Shown: positions 26,110-26,229 of the stretch, piece after piece | Layout of the letters: the number at the start of each line of letters is the position of its first letter | Numbering within the stretch: position 1 is the stretch's first letter | Source: a virus | Strand: one strand, 5' to 3' | Length of the DNA: 26,229 nucleotides | IMG/VR virus record: IMGVR_UViG_3300038786_000076 | Location: 1-26,229 of that record | Notes under the pieces: model-generated | The model's database searches: none | Seen by the model: the letters and a program-made list of their open reading frames with translations, nothing else | What the model was told of the DNA's origin: nothing | Made by a program: the position numbers and the translations under genes

Positions 26110-26229
26110 GTAAATTCACAACTGAAAATAACGCCGTTCAATTTAACCGCAAATGGCATCAGCTTAAAGATGGCGAAAACTTCTGTAATAACACGTTTAG
26201 ACGCAAGGTAAGAGCTGCTAGTGCAACTT
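26106..26229 (+). CDS. Hypothetical protein, 5' part (runs off the window)
   Basis: ATG 26106 overlaps the NinX-like stop (ATGA) and the frame is open to the right edge, giving 41 residues (MSKFTTENNAVQFNRKWHQL and onward). It has the GAGGGAGGCAAA ribosome region upstream. Too little is visible to assign a family. Confidence 0.6.
   Translation, partial: MSKFTTENNAVQFNRKWHQLKDGENFCNNTFRRKVRAASAT

Noticed and set aside
1-26229. CRISPR arrays, insertion sequences, integrase or attachment sites
   Set aside because: I saw no evenly spaced repeats, transposase motifs or recombinase gene in either orientation.

Overview
The window is a dense stretch of a tailed double-stranded DNA phage or prophage. 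Most genes overlap by 1-17 bases or abut, almost all are phage families, and there are no host housekeeping genes. The virion order (small terminase, large terminase, portal, MuF, scaffold, capsid, connectors, tail tube, frameshifted tail chaperone, tape measure, tail tip, fibre) is that of a siphovirus. A host in the Gammaproteobacteria is inferred from the NinX-like, ERF, RusA and SSB genes, the sigma70-like promoters, the AGGAG-type ribosome binding sites and a moderate, AT-leaning composition. No endolysin, integrase, polymerase or repressor of a classic type is visible, so this is probably not the whole genome.

Layout. Positions 1-2330 hold a cluster of small unrecognised rightward genes, including two tiny membrane proteins. 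Positions 2339-7472 hold a terminator-like hairpin, a promoter, terS, terL, a DUF4055 portal and a MuF protein. A 423-base gap (7473-7895) holds tRNA-T-arm-like hairpins, a strong terminator, two operator-like inverted repeats and a promoter that drives scaffold, major capsid protein and a 57-aa protein, closed by a UUCG-loop terminator at 9689. Positions 9720-13209 hold three fibre- or decoration-like proteins in an unusual place between capsid and connectors. Positions 13213-14919 hold neck and tail-completion genes. A second structured gap and promoter precede the tail tube gene (15120), then the tail chaperone with a -1 frameshift, tape measure, tail tip proteins and a beta-helix fibre. 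From 22893 to 25471 an oppositely oriented operon carries small early genes, an ERF annealing protein, SSB, a zinc-ribbon-like protein and RusA. Its promoter at 25503-25531 faces away from a rightward operon with a tiny ribbon-helix-helix protein and a NinX-like protein.

The most striking feature is in terL. A 283-residue intein splits the Walker A motif, and an HNH homing endonuclease gene of 226 codons lies entirely inside the intein coding sequence on the opposite strand, with its own Shine-Dalgarno sequence. The sense frame stays open through the whole endonuclease gene, so the same DNA encodes a splicing protein in one direction and the probable mobility enzyme in the other. A second notable system is a hidden 88-codon extension of the tail assembly chaperone, reached by slippage on A-AAA-AAG at 15921-15927.
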